A DNA stretch of 64,000 nucleotides from Candidatus Gastranaerophilales bacterium (GTDB taxonomy: Bacteria; Cyanobacteriota; Vampirovibrionia; Gastranaerophilales; Gastranaerophilaceae): NCBI GenBank assembly GCA_944326585.1, contig CALVEN010000002.1, forward strand, positions 203,898 to 267,897, written 5' to 3'. Every line of letters begins with the position of its first letter. The stretch's first letter is position 1. A program made the position numbers and the translations under genes. Shown in pieces: positions 24,403-33,309 of the stretch. The notes beneath the pieces were generated by a model that worked only from the letters and a program-made list of their open reading frames with translations, had not been told where the DNA came from and searched no databases.

Positions 24403-24938
24403 CGCTCAGCTCTGTAGTCGATTATTACAAAATCTATTCTGTTATTCATTTCTGCATCTTTTGATACGCTGTCAACATACGGCATAAATTCACCATAGCC
24501 GATACAATAAAGCCTTTCGGGCGAAATTTTCAGATACCGCATTAAATACATAGTAATGCTGTGCGCACGTGCCAGAGAAAGCTCCCAGTTAGCTTTAAAA
24601 CTCGAAATTTCCGGATCCGCATTTTCGGTATGACCTTCAATAACACATGATTTATCTGTTTGCGCAAGAACTGCCCCTATTGAATCCAGAACACACAATC
24701 CGTCGCGTTTAAGCTTTTCCTGCGCTTTATTAAAAAATACATTTTCATCAATGCTGACAATCAATCCGCGAGGGACATAAGTAAAGTACATTGCACCATT
24801 AGGTTTTACTGTATTTCTAAACAATTCTTCAATCGCTTTCATTTCTGAAATATCATACACGGCAAAACACTTTGGCGAATTTAAGCAAAACACACCCGCC
24901 ACCATACATATAAAAACAATAATTTTGAAGGCATTCAT
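24399..24938 (-). CDS. OmpA/MotB C-terminal domain protein
   Basis: The 179-residue product has a signal peptide or N-terminal anchor (about 1-28) and an OmpA-like peptidoglycan-binding domain (about 65-175). The domain motifs are 'VIEGHTENADP' and 'ELSLARAHSITMYLM', then 'ERLYCIGYGEFMPYVDS' and 'NNRIDFVI'. It lacks the MotB plug and TM-helix signature, so a general cell-wall anchor is as likely as a stator part. No ribosome binding site is seen; AATAAT lies 8 bases before the ATG, so it may be leaderless too. Confidence 0.8.
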   Translation of the reverse strand: MNAFKIIVFICMVAGVFCLNSPKCFAVYDISEMKAIEELFRNTVKPNGAMYFTYVPRGLIVSIDENVFFNKAQEKLKRDGLCVLDSIGAVLAQTDKSCVIEGHTENADPEISSFKANWELSLARAHSITMYLMRYLKISPERLYCIGYGEFMPYVDSVSKDAEMNNRIDFVIIDYRAER

Positions 24939-24986
24939 CAAAATTATTATTTAGCACCGGCTTGCTAAAATAATCCCCTGACAAGG

Positions 24987-26201
24987 TTAAGGCTTAATTA
25001 TAGAAACAACATATTTGTCATTAAAATATTTATTGGCACATTCTTGAATTTGTTCAGGCGTAACTGCTTTGATTTTTTCTTTTGCTCTTTCATTAAAATC
25101 AAAACCAAGTCCGGTAATCGCATAATGCGCGTAAGTTGCCGCCTGCTGGTTATTATCTTCCTGAGAGAATGCCCATTTGCCTATAAGATTATTTTTAGCA
25201 TTTTCAAGCTCTTCTTCTGATACCAAAATGTTTTTAATTTTATCAATTTCTTCCTGAAAACCTTTCAAAGAAACTTCAATATTTTTAGGTTCAGTTGCTA
25301 TATAAATTGAAAAATTAGCACATAATCTTGCAACATCATATGAACTTCTGACAACATAAGCAAGCCCCTTTTTATCTCTAAGTTCTAAAAATAACCTTGA
25401 AGATAAACCGGAAGCACCAAGAATTATATTCATTAAAGCCAAAACGGGATAGTCATTTTGGCTTGCAGTATCAACAAGCCAGCCTTGAATTATATGAGCT
25501 TGATTTACATCAGGCTTAATTATTTCAACGGTTTTAGCTTCATTTAAAACAGGAATTTTAATATCAGGTAAATCATTTATTGACGACGGAATATCGCCGA
25601 ATCTGGAGTTTAATTTTTCCTGAACTTCTTCAAAATCCAAATCCCCGACAAAAGCTATAACTTTTTTACTGTTATGCATAAAAGTATTGTACCCTTTGAG
25701 AACATCCTTTCTTGTCACATTCGGCAAATTCTCCGAAATCACGGTATTCGTATAACCGTAATGATGATTTGTATATAAATTTCTGTAGAAATTATCCACT
25801 ACTCTGGCTCGGGGAGAATCCAACTGGGCTTGAATTTCTCCTGACAGTTTTATTTTTTCCTTTTCAAAATCTTCAAACGTGGAATTTTTTATAATATCTT
25901 CAAAAATTTCAAGAGCTTTGTCAAAATCTTCATTCAGGCAGACAAATTTAAGCTTTAAATAATCAAGTTTAAGTTCGCTTGTGAATTCGATAGCATATCT
26001 GTCAAGTTCTTCAGCCAACTGTTCAGCAGTTCTGTTTTTTGTGCCCTGCATAAACAATCTTGTCATCAAAGAATAATCTCCCGGATTCGGTACAGGATCA
26101 TTCAAAGATAAATTAAAACATAAAGCAACACGCGGTGTATTTTTATTACGTTTATAAAGGACTTCAATATTATTTTTCAGGCTAAAAATTTGCTTATCCA
26201 T
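24987..26201 (-). CDS. M16-family peptidase homologue lacking the zinc motif
   Basis: The 404-residue protein has the two-lobed M16 (insulinase-like) fold. At the place of the zinc-binding HxxEH it reads 'DYSLMTRLFMQGTKNRT', so the histidines and glutamate are missing. The C-terminal lobe keeps the 'SSRLFLELRDKKGLAYVV' region with the Arg/Tyr pair. In bacterial M16B enzymes one subunit carries zinc and the other only Arg/Tyr; this is probably the latter. The zinc subunit is not in the window. Start at 26201 after AGGAGA. Confidence 0.85.
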   Translation of the reverse strand: MDKQIFSLKNNIEVLYKRNKNTPRVALCFNLSLNDPVPNPGDYSLMTRLFMQGTKNRTAEQLAEELDRYAIEFTSELKLDYLKLKFVCLNEDFDKALEIFEDIIKNSTFEDFEKEKIKLSGEIQAQLDSPRARVVDNFYRNLYTNHHYGYTNTVISENLPNVTRKDVLKGYNTFMHNSKKVIAFVGDLDFEEVQEKLNSRFGDIPSSINDLPDIKIPVLNEAKTVEIIKPDVNQAHIIQGWLVDTASQNDYPVLALMNIILGASGLSSRLFLELRDKKGLAYVVRSSYDVARLCANFSIYIATEPKNIEVSLKGFQEEIDKIKNILVSEEELENAKNNLIGKWAFSQEDNNQQAATYAHYAITGLGFDFNERAKEKIKAVTPEQIQECANKYFNDKYVVSIIKP

Positions 26202-26265
26202 CACTCTCTCCTGAAATTTATAATATCATAAATCATAAACCATTGCAATTTATACATAAAATTTA

Positions 26266-26274
26266 TGATATAAT
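26266..26274 (+). promoter_or_regulatory. Extended -10 (TGATATAAT) for the leaderless permease gene
   Basis: TGnTATAAT ends 7 bases before the ATG at 26281; no Shine-Dalgarno site is present. Confidence 0.72.
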
Positions 26275-26280
26275 TTTTCT

Positions 26281-27105
26281 ATGAGAAGTTTTCGGATAGT
26301 CTTGGGGTATATTATATTAATACTTATTGCAATAAGTATGCTGTATCCGTTTTTTGCAATGATTAATCTGTCATTTGTACAAAATAGCGAGATTTTTTCA
26401 CAGGCTGATAAAATTTTTCATACACCTTTGACTTTTGAAAATTATATAAATGTTTTCGGTCAAATTCCGTTAAGCAAATATTTTATGAATAGTTTAATCG
26501 TGGCTGTAATTACGACTTTTGGTCAGGTTGTAATTGCATCTATGGCAGGATATGCTTTTGCAAGGCTTAATTTTAAAGGCCGTGATTTTTTGTTTTTGAT
26601 AATTCTTATTACAATGCTAATCCCGCCGCAGGTAAATATTATTCCGCTTTTCTTTTTAATGCGTGAGCTGCATTTGATAGATACTTATCAGGCTTTAATT
26701 TTACCGGGTTTGTTCGGAGGGCTTGGCGTATTTATGTTAAGACAGTACTTTTTAAGTATGCCTAAAGATCTTGAAGAATCTGCGAGGATTGACGGATGTA
26801 ATTTTTTTGAAACCTTTTTTAAAATAGCTTTACCGCTTGCAATGCCCGCTGTTGCGACGCTGGGCATATTTACGTTTGTGTCAACCTGGAACAGTTTTAT
26901 GTGGCCGTTAATAGTAACAAATTCAGAGGGAATGAGAACACTGCCCGTCGGGCTTGCGATTTTTAAAGGAAGTTTCAGAGAAATTACCTTGTGGGGTGAA
27001 CTTTTGGCATGTTCCGTAATTTGTACTCTGCCTGTAATAGGTGTGTTTTTATCGGGTAAAAAATATTTTATAAATGATATTTTACAAGGCGGTGTTAAAG
27101 AATAA
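26281..27105 (+). CDS. Sugar ABC transporter permease (MalG-type)
   Basis: The 274-residue inner-membrane protein has six predicted helices. The EAA loop is 'DLEESARIDGCNFFETFFKIALPLAMPA' (about residues 160-187), which docks to the ATPase. Topology and the C-terminal 'LSGKKYFINDILQGGVKE' match the MalG/UgpE group of carbohydrate importers. No binding protein, second permease or ATPase is adjacent, so it is an orphan that must rely on partners elsewhere. A bidirectional terminator overlaps its stop. Confidence 0.9.
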   Translation: MRSFRIVLGYIILILIAISMLYPFFAMINLSFVQNSEIFSQADKIFHTPLTFENYINVFGQIPLSKYFMNSLIVAVITTFGQVVIASMAGYAFARLNFKGRDFLFLIILITMLIPPQVNIIPLFFLMRELHLIDTYQALILPGLFGGLGVFMLRQYFLSMPKDLEESARIDGCNFFETFFKIALPLAMPAVATLGIFTFVSTWNSFMWPLIVTNSEGMRTLPVGLAIFKGSFREITLWGELLACSVICTLPVIGVFLSGKKYFINDILQGGVKE

Positions 27106-27127
27106 AACAGGGCATATGCCCTGTTTT
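27104..27127. terminator. Bidirectional terminator
   Basis: A perfect 24-base palindrome AAAACAGGGCAT/ATGCCCTGTTTT between the permease gene and the convergent 27130 gene. Confidence 0.92.
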
Positions 27128-27129
27128 AT

Positions 27130-27651
27130 TTACTGCTTTTTACCTAATAACCAATTTCCTGCTAACAATACACCAGCTGCGATTGCGCCCCATTTACCCG
27201 CCTGTTTCCATTTGAAATTTTTAAGAGCTTTGTTGCAAAAATCAGGCGCTTCATTGGCAAATTGTCGGGCTTCTTGATTGAATAATTTTGTCAATGAGCC
27301 ATATTTATTTTTTGTTGGTACTAATGCCGAGCTGTTTTTACCTACATCCTTTAACAAAATATTATCAATAGATTTTACAAAACTGTCTTTAAAATTTTTA
27401 GAGTCTTTCAACGGATTAGCAAAATAGTATCCTGCTCCGGCACCTGCAGCACCGCCCAACAATAATGCTCCGAGACCTCCTTTTCTCCCGACAGCGTACG
27501 GATTAGTATTACCTTGAAAATTTACCTGTTGTCCTTGAGGCAGTTGTGCTTGACCTGCATTTTGATTTAAATATGCATTGTACATAAAATCATCATTCAA
27601 TGCACCCATCCCTGAATACCCGTAATTCATCATCGGTACATTTGCTACCAT
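27130..27651 (-). CDS. Lineage-specific protein with VNFQG motif and glycine-rich membrane segments
   Basis: The 173-residue protein has an Asn/Gln/Tyr-rich N-terminus (about 1-50) containing 'QQVNFQGN'. A Gly/Ala-rich hydrophobic segment 'GLGALLLGGAAGAGAGYYF' (about 59-77) follows, then a soluble helical part and a second hydrophobic segment near the C-terminus ('WGAIAAGVLLAGNWLLG'). It may insert in membranes. No family recognised. GGTTAGGT precedes the ATG. Confidence 0.6.
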   Translation of the reverse strand: MVANVPMMNYGYSGMGALNDDFMYNAYLNQNAGQAQLPQGQQVNFQGNTNPYAVGRKGGLGALLLGGAAGAGAGYYFANPLKDSKNFKDSFVKSIDNILLKDVGKNSSALVPTKNKYGSLTKLFNQEARQFANEAPDFCNKALKNFKWKQAGKWGAIAAGVLLAGNWLLGKKQ

Positions 27652-27734
27652 ATTAACCTAACCTTTCCAAAAATTTATAAACTAACCTGTATTTATAAAC
27701 AATTTTTTTAAGAAAAAATTGCCTTTTAGTAAAG

Positions 27735-29006
27735 TTATGTTAATAAATGACTAAAAAGTTCGTCAAATTCAGGCATAGAAATATTTACCCAGTCAAAATC
27801 TTTTATTAAAATTTCCTTTTTACACACTAACCCTGCTACGTATAAACTCATTGCGAGTCTGTGGTCATGGTATGTTTCGGCTTCGACTCCGCCTTGCAGA
27901 TTTATTTTGCCGTTTATAATCATGCCGTCGGGCGTTTCTTCAATATTCGCTCCGAGTTTTTTGAGTTCGGTAACAATTGTTTTTATCCTGTCGGATTCTT
28001 TATTTCTTAAATCTTGCGCGTCTTTTATTACGGTTTGACCTTGAGCTTGAGTTGCAATCACGGCAAGTACGGGAATTTCGTCAATAAGACGCGGAATTAT
28101 ATCACCTTCAATTATACAGCCTGTTAAATCGGAATATTTGATCCTCAAATCGCCCGTTAATTCATTAGAAATTGTTTGCTTATCCAAAATTTCAATATCC
28201 GCGCCCATTTTTTTCAAAACATCAAGAAGTCCGGTACGCGTCGGGTTCAGCCCGACATTTTTTAAAATTATTTCAGAATCCGGAACAATTAGAGCCGCCG
28301 CTATAAAATATGCGGCACTTGAGATGTCGCCGGGGATTTCAATAACTTTTGGGGTTAACTCTGATTTGGCAACAGTTACGGAAAGTCCGTTTATACTAAT
28401 ATCCGCATCCATATAAGAAAGCATTAATTCCGTATGATTTCTGGATAAATACGGCTCAGTAACTGTGGTTTTGTTATCTGCAAAAAGCCCTGCAAGAAGT
28501 ATTGAAGATTTTACCTGTGCTGAAGCTATAGGAGATGAATAATTTATTCCGTGAAGACTTTGACCGACGATTTTCAGCGGGGCTTTTTCATTATTCGAAT
28601 TAATTTTTGCACCCATTAAATAAAGCGGGGTTATAATTCTTTTCATAGGACGTTTTGAAAGACTTTCATCGCCCGTCAGAATTGAATTAAAATTTTGTCC
28701 GGCAAGTATTCCAGCCATAAGCCTCATTGTTGTTCCTGAATTTCCACAGTAGAGGTCAGTTTTCGAAGTGTTTAATTTACCGGAAGAGGTTATATAAAGA
28801 TTGTCTTTGAATTCGGCGAGAATACCGAGTTTTTTACAAATTTCAAGGGAGGATAGAGGGTCTTGACCTTTTGAAAAATTTTTAATAACAGAGGTTCCTT
28901 TTGCAAGGCTTGAAAAAATAACCGCCCTGTGCGAAACGGATTTGTCAGAGGGAACGGTTAATTCACCTTTTAAACATATTTTCGGTTTTGAAACTTTTTT
29001 ATTCAT
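27735..29006 (-). CDS. aroA: 3-phosphoshikimate 1-carboxyvinyltransferase (EPSP synthase)
   Basis: AroA transfers enolpyruvate from PEP to shikimate 3-phosphate, the sixth step of chorismate synthesis. The 423-residue product has 'PSDKSVSHRAVIFSSLAKG' (about 18-36), 'CGNSGTTMRLMAGILAG' (about 87-103) and 'DHRLAMSL' near the C-terminus. Length is normal. It is preceded by TGATAAAAT ending 7 bases before the ATG, in an 18-base gap after the TPR gene, so it has its own leaderless promoter. Confidence 0.96.
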   Translation of the reverse strand: MNKKVSKPKICLKGELTVPSDKSVSHRAVIFSSLAKGTSVIKNFSKGQDPLSSLEICKKLGILAEFKDNLYITSSGKLNTSKTDLYCGNSGTTMRLMAGILAGQNFNSILTGDESLSKRPMKRIITPLYLMGAKINSNNEKAPLKIVGQSLHGINYSSPIASAQVKSSILLAGLFADNKTTVTEPYLSRNHTELMLSYMDADISINGLSVTVAKSELTPKVIEIPGDISSAAYFIAAALIVPDSEIILKNVGLNPTRTGLLDVLKKMGADIEILDKQTISNELTGDLRIKYSDLTGCIIEGDIIPRLIDEIPVLAVIATQAQGQTVIKDAQDLRNKESDRIKTIVTELKKLGANIEETPDGMIINGKINLQGGVEAETYHDHRLAMSLYVAGLVCKKEILIKDFDWVNISMPEFDELFSHLLT

Positions 29007-29012
29007 ATCTGA

Positions 29013-29021
29013 ATTTTATCA
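29013..29021 (-). promoter_or_regulatory. Extended -10 (TGATAAAAT) for leaderless aroA
   Basis: On the minus strand, 7 bases before the aroA ATG, in the short gap behind the TPR protein gene. Confidence 0.62.
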
Positions 29022-29024
29022 TAA

Positions 29025-30227
29025 TTACCAGTAAAAATACGGATTGTAAAAATATCGGTATGGGAAATAATAGTAGTAACGGTTATAATACATTTGCTGT
29101 TGAAGAAGCATGAGTCTTTGCAGCATAACTTCCTGTTCTTTTTGCTTTTGAATTTCTTGAAGTTCTTTCAGGTGTTCTTTTATTTCCTGCGTTTTTTTGT
29201 CCTCGTCAAGATTCAGTGCTTCAAAACATTTTACAAGATTATTACCTGAATATTTTGAAATGCAGTTATTTGCAGTTTTAAAAAATTCATCCTGACGCTT
29301 TGACCAATTTTGGATATAAAAATTTATGTCAGGAGAATTGTTAATATAAATTTTTTCCCAGTCAGGTTTAACTACAAAATCAGTTATTTTTTTATAGGCG
29401 TTATCAATTTTGGGTTGTTCAAGCCTTGCTATCATATTATCAACAGTATATAAAATAATATCAGGATTTTTAAGCAGAAGTTTTTTTGCCTTGTATAAGT
29501 AATTCAATTTTAAATTTTTATCGGAACAGGTTTGTGCCGCACGCATATAATTTAATGCGGTATCCGGTTTTAAGCTTATAAGTTTTTGAGAATAACCGTA
29601 AGCTTTTTGAGTATTTTTCAGATTAAAATTTGCAACATACAGTAATTCAACCGCATTATAAAAATTAAAATCGCTTTCGGGAATTTTAGATGCATATTTT
29701 ATCACGTTGTTAAAATCATTCAGTTTGAGGTAAGTTTCGGAAAGAATCAGATAATTTCGTTTTGTAATTTCGGGGTCGGTAATGGTTTCAAATTCTTTGG
29801 CTGCTTCAGTGTATTTGCCAAGATGGAAACAACTTCTTGCAATAATATCGGTTAACATGTCTTTTGGAAGAATATTATTTTGATTTAGCAAACGCAGTTT
29901 TTGTGCACAATTATAAACCTGATGGGATTGCGAATTCGCAGCATGCAGAAACATTAAATCATACAATGCGGGCATATAATCAGGGTATTTTTTGAGAATT
30001 TTTTCGTAATATTTAATTTTTTTTTCGGCTTTGACGGAATTTTGGGCTTTTTGCATGTATTTTTGTGCAAATTTATACTTAGATTTATCGGATTTTGTTA
30101 ATATTGCCTGCTCATTAACGGTAAATTTCATTGCTGCGGGGTCAAAATTATAAGGAGCGGTTTCTTCAACAGCAAAAGTTGTACCGATAAACAATATAAA
30201 TGTAAACGCTGTTAAAAATCTTTTCAT
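29025..30227 (-). CDS. Secreted TPR protein with Tyr-rich C-terminus
   Basis: The 400-residue product has a signal peptide (about 1-20, 'MKRFLTAFTFILFIGTTFA'). About eight helical repeats of TPR type follow ('KYPDYMPALYDLMFLHA', 'FHLGKYTEAAKEFETI', 'LINLKPDTALNYMRAAQ'-like). A coiled region ('IKEHLKELQEIQKQKEQEV') leads to a C-terminal tail of about 20 residues that is nearly all Tyr, Phe, Arg, Asn and Pro. The tail may bind the cell wall or outer membrane. Start at 30227 after AAGGAG. Function unknown. Confidence 0.7.
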   Translation of the reverse strand: MKRFLTAFTFILFIGTTFAVEETAPYNFDPAAMKFTVNEQAILTKSDKSKYKFAQKYMQKAQNSVKAEKKIKYYEKILKKYPDYMPALYDLMFLHAANSQSHQVYNCAQKLRLLNQNNILPKDMLTDIIARSCFHLGKYTEAAKEFETITDPEITKRNYLILSETYLKLNDFNNVIKYASKIPESDFNFYNAVELLYVANFNLKNTQKAYGYSQKLISLKPDTALNYMRAAQTCSDKNLKLNYLYKAKKLLLKNPDIILYTVDNMIARLEQPKIDNAYKKITDFVVKPDWEKIYINNSPDINFYIQNWSKRQDEFFKTANNCISKYSGNNLVKCFEALNLDEDKKTQEIKEHLKELQEIQKQKEQEVMLQRLMLLQQQMYYNRYYYYFPYRYFYNPYFYW

Positions 30228-30350
30228 ATATACTCCTTGAGCAGAGAATAACAAAATTTTATATAAAAGTCAACAAATCATAATTTTTATGTTAAAATTA
30301 AAAAGTGAGCACAAATTGAACATGAAAACCTAAAACCTTGATAAATCCAT

Positions 30351-30437
30351 AGAGGGGTGTCCGAGAGGTTTAAGGTGCAATCTTGGAAAGGTTGTGTGGG
30401 ACTTGTTCCACCGTGGGTTCGAATCCCATCCCCTCTG
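30351..30437 (+). tRNA. tRNA-Ser(GGA)
   Basis: A class II tRNA with acceptor AGAGGGG/CCCCTCT and a long variable arm. The anticodon loop TTGGAAA gives GGA and the T-loop is TTCGAAT. Discriminator G; no encoded CCA. Confidence 0.95.
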
Positions 30438-30441
30438 AATT

Positions 30442-30476
30442 AAGCCGGTTGAATTATTCAGCCGGTTTTATTTTTT
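30442..30476 (+). terminator. Terminator of tRNA-Ser
   Basis: Stem CCGGTTGAAT/ATTCAGCCGG (one G-T pair) extended by A-T pairs, followed by T-rich sequence. The 190 bases that follow, up to the glycosyltransferase gene, show nothing else I can support. Confidence 0.85.
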
Positions 30477-30666
30477 GGGGAATGAGAAACAAAAAAGGCA
30501 AACCATAAGTGGTTCGAGCGCGGACAAACAAGACAATCCCATCCTTTCAAAATCAAGCCGAATTAGACTTTTATCCTAAACCAACAGTCCGGTAAATTGT
30601 TATATTTTTAAACATTTACTATAAAAAATATATATTTGTATTAAAATTTCAGTAAAGAGGTGGTTA

Positions 30667-31530
30667 ATGTCCAAAATTTCTATTATTATACCTGTGTATA
30701 ACACTGAAAAGCTTTTAAGAAGATGTTTAAACAGTGTGCTTAATCAAACATTAAAAGATATTGAAATTATCTGTGTAAATGACGGTTCTACGGATAATTC
30801 GGCTCGTATTCTTGATGATTACGGCAAGTATGAAAATATTAAAATAATTGAACAAAAAAACAGCGGTTTGTCATCTGCGCGTAATACCGGTTTAGATATT
30901 GCAACCGGCAAATATATTGCATTTTTAGATTCGGATGATTTTGTAGATCCTGATTTTTATGAAAAATTATTTAATAATATAGAAAAATATAAAGCTGATG
31001 TTGCATGTGCTTCAATTGTCAGGGAAAATGATAAAAAGAAAACGTATTTAGTTGTTTACAAGCAAATTGAAGTCGCAAAAAATATACAAGACAGGTTTTT
31101 ATTAGTTCAATCTCCTAAATATAACTTTGTTTGGAATAAGTTGTATCGCAAAGAATTTATTGATAAAAACAATTTGCGCTTTGTGCCGGGAATGATATAT
31201 GAAGATTTATTTTTTACTGCCGATGTATTAGAAACGGCAGGTAGTTTAATAACTGTGCCTGATACTTATTATCATTATTGGAAGCATAAGGATACTTTGA
31301 TAAAAGGTAATTGTGATAAATATAGAGCTGATAAGTTACAAGGGCATCAATATTTATTAGAAAAATGCAGAAAATACAATATTGCTTATTCTAAAAGAAA
31401 TGAATTGCAATATAAAAAAGAATATAAATTTTTCGGTTTATTACTTTTGAAACAATATTCTTTCAGGGCGACTGAAAAATTTTATTTATTTGGTTTAATA
31501 CCATTTTTTGTGATTGAAAAAAAGATTTAA
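30667..31530 (+). CDS. Family 2 glycosyltransferase
   Basis: The 287-residue cytoplasmic enzyme has the GT-A fold signature 'ISIIIPVYNTEKLLRRCLNSVLNQ' at the N-terminus. The nucleotide-sugar motifs are 'VNDGSTDNS' and 'LDSDDFVDPDFYEKL' (DxD near residue 89). It transfers a sugar to a growing surface glycan. AAAGAGGTGG precedes the ATG. galE follows after 15 bases, suggesting a UDP-galactose or UDP-GalNAc donor, but donor and acceptor are inferred only from context. Confidence 0.9.
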   Translation: MSKISIIIPVYNTEKLLRRCLNSVLNQTLKDIEIICVNDGSTDNSARILDDYGKYENIKIIEQKNSGLSSARNTGLDIATGKYIAFLDSDDFVDPDFYEKLFNNIEKYKADVACASIVRENDKKKTYLVVYKQIEVAKNIQDRFLLVQSPKYNFVWNKLYRKEFIDKNNLRFVPGMIYEDLFFTADVLETAGSLITVPDTYYHYWKHKDTLIKGNCDKYRADKLQGHQYLLEKCRKYNIAYSKRNELQYKKEYKFFGLLLLKQYSFRATEKFYLFGLIPFFVIEKKI

Positions 31531-31545
31531 ATTAAAGGTGGAATT

Positions 31546-32532
31546 ATGATTTTAGTTACAGGTGGTGCAGGATATATCGGAAGTCATTGTGTAATGGCCT
31601 TGTTAGAAAAGGGTAATGAGGTACTTGTATATGATAATCTTTCCACCGGACATCAGGAAACAATAAATACATTACAAAAATACGGTAAATTAACTTTTGT
31701 ACAGGGAGATTTGCTTAATGAACAATATTTAAATTCTATATTCAAAAAATATAATATTGAGTCGGTTGTTCATTTTGCAGCTTTTTCTCAAGTCGCGGAA
31801 AGTGTAAAAAATCCTAAAAAATATTACGTAAATAATGTAGTCGGGACTTTAAATCTTTTAAATGCAATGATCCAACACAACGTTCAAAAGATTGTTTTTT
31901 CTTCAACTGCTGCTACATACGGCGAGCCTCAATATACCCCTATCGATGAAAATCATCCGCAAAATCCTATAAATCCGTACGGGCAAACAAAATTGATTAT
32001 AGAAAAAATTATGGATGATTATGACAAAGCTTACGGATTAAAATCCGTGAGATTAAGATATTTTAATGTGGCTGGCGCCGATAGTCAAAATCGAATCGGT
32101 GAATTGCACCAACCCGAAACACATCTGATTCCGAATATTTTAAAATCAACTTTTAGCGGAGGCAAAACTTTTGAAATGTACGGAAATGATTATAACACCA
32201 AAGACGGAACATGTATCAGGGATTATATAAATGTAGAAGACCTTGTGGACGCCCATTTGCTTGCGCTTGAATATCTTAATAACGGCGGGAAAACCGATTA
32301 TTTTAATCTCGGAACTAATGACGGAAATACCGTTAAAGAAGTATTTAATGTTTGCGAAAAGGTAACAGGAAAAAATATTGCAGTAAAACAAATGCCAAGA
32401 CGCGAAGGAGATCCCGCAAGTCTTATTGCAGATAATAACAAAGCAAAACTGGAACTTAACTGGTCGCCGAAAAAAACTTTAGAATACAGTATCAAAACAG
32501 CTTACGCCTGGGAAAGAAAGTTATCGGAATGA
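31546..32532 (+). CDS. galE: UDP-glucose 4-epimerase
   Basis: GalE interconverts UDP-glucose and UDP-galactose. The 328-residue product has the NAD-binding 'GGAGYIGSHC' at residues 6-15. The catalytic 'SSTAATYG' and 'YGQTKLIIE' (Tyr-x-x-x-Lys near 145) are present, with 'VRLRYFNVAGAD' beyond. Length is standard. AAGGTGG lies just before the ATG. It is in an operon with the upstream glycosyltransferase and followed by a terminator. Confidence 0.95.
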   Translation: MILVTGGAGYIGSHCVMALLEKGNEVLVYDNLSTGHQETINTLQKYGKLTFVQGDLLNEQYLNSIFKKYNIESVVHFAAFSQVAESVKNPKKYYVNNVVGTLNLLNAMIQHNVQKIVFSSTAATYGEPQYTPIDENHPQNPINPYGQTKLIIEKIMDDYDKAYGLKSVRLRYFNVAGADSQNRIGELHQPETHLIPNILKSTFSGGKTFEMYGNDYNTKDGTCIRDYINVEDLVDAHLLALEYLNNGGKTDYFNLGTNDGNTVKEVFNVCEKVTGKNIAVKQMPRREGDPASLIADNNKAKLELNWSPKKTLEYSIKTAYAWERKLSE

Positions 32533-32581
32533 AGGTCATTTGCCGGAAGTTCCTGAACACGTCGTAGAAATAAAAAATAAT

Positions 32582-32609
32582 AAAAAACCTGCCTGGTGGC
32601 AGGTTTTTT
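32582..32609. terminator. Terminator after galE
   Basis: A 12-bp stem AAAAAACCTGCC/GGCAGGTTTTTT with a TGGT loop; also suited to the convergent gene at 32633. Confidence 0.93.
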
Positions 32610-32632
32610 AGATTTTTTATTTCTTTTGAAAA

Positions 32633-33010
32633 TTAAACTTTCAAAGAGCTGTAATTATTATAAATATTTGCGGCTTTAAAAAATTTTCTTGCTTCGTCGA
32701 CATGTAAATTATTTAATTTTTTCCCGTTATTTAAGGTCACAGAAATACCATCTAAAACGTAATGTGGTTTGTTTTTATGAGATGCCATGTTATTTACTGT
32801 TTGAGAATAAAACGTACGTGTTTCTTTTACCCCTAAATCCGCCATATGACTGCCTTTTGCATATGTTTTTGTAATGGCTTTTAAGTTTCCGTCTCTATGC
32901 AAGCTTTTTCTGATAACAGTGCCGTGTTCTGTTAAAGTTGTGCTTAACTCGTTCCAATATTTGGACTTGTTCAATGCTTGTTTCAAAAATGTAATTAAAC
33001 CTTTTCCCAT
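32633..33010 (-). CDS. Small basic protein of unknown function
   Basis: The 125-residue protein has no signal peptide or membrane segment and is rich in Lys, Asn and His. A segment 'KETRTFYSQTVNNM' and later 'HVDEARKFFKAANIYNNY' look helical. AAAGG precedes the ATG at suitable distance. No family recognised. It lies between the galE terminator and a 300-base AT-rich intergenic stretch (33011-33309) in which I see only a short ATTATGGC/GCCATgATAAT inverted repeat near 33135. Confidence 0.5.
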   Translation of the reverse strand: MGKGLITFLKQALNKSKYWNELSTTLTEHGTVIRKSLHRDGNLKAITKTYAKGSHMADLGVKETRTFYSQTVNNMASHKNKPHYVLDGISVTLNNGKKLNNLHVDEARKFFKAANIYNNYSSLKV

Positions 33011-33309
33011 AATAAATTTACCTTTCTACTTTATTTAAAAAACTACCTATGTTTTATTTAAAAAAAGAGTGTGTTTAAAATTGCTTAATTGTTACAAAAA
33101 TTTATATTTTTATAATAAAAACCACTTTGCGAATTATGGCGGCTGCCATGATAATAATTTAAAAAAATTTACAATGACCCGAAACCTTATTATAGTATCT
33201 GATGCAGTATCAAATGCTTTGGTTAGGATTTGCAAAAATAGCAAGTTTTATTTTTTAGAAATTTTATGGATAATAAATATTGTGTAAAAGTATTGTAAAG
33301 TGATTACAT

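Noticed and set aside
33069..33287. 72-residue plus-strand frame in the 300-base intergenic region
   Set aside because: No ribosome binding site, Phe/Tyr/Asn/Lys-rich composition typical of chance AT-rich frames, and no domain.
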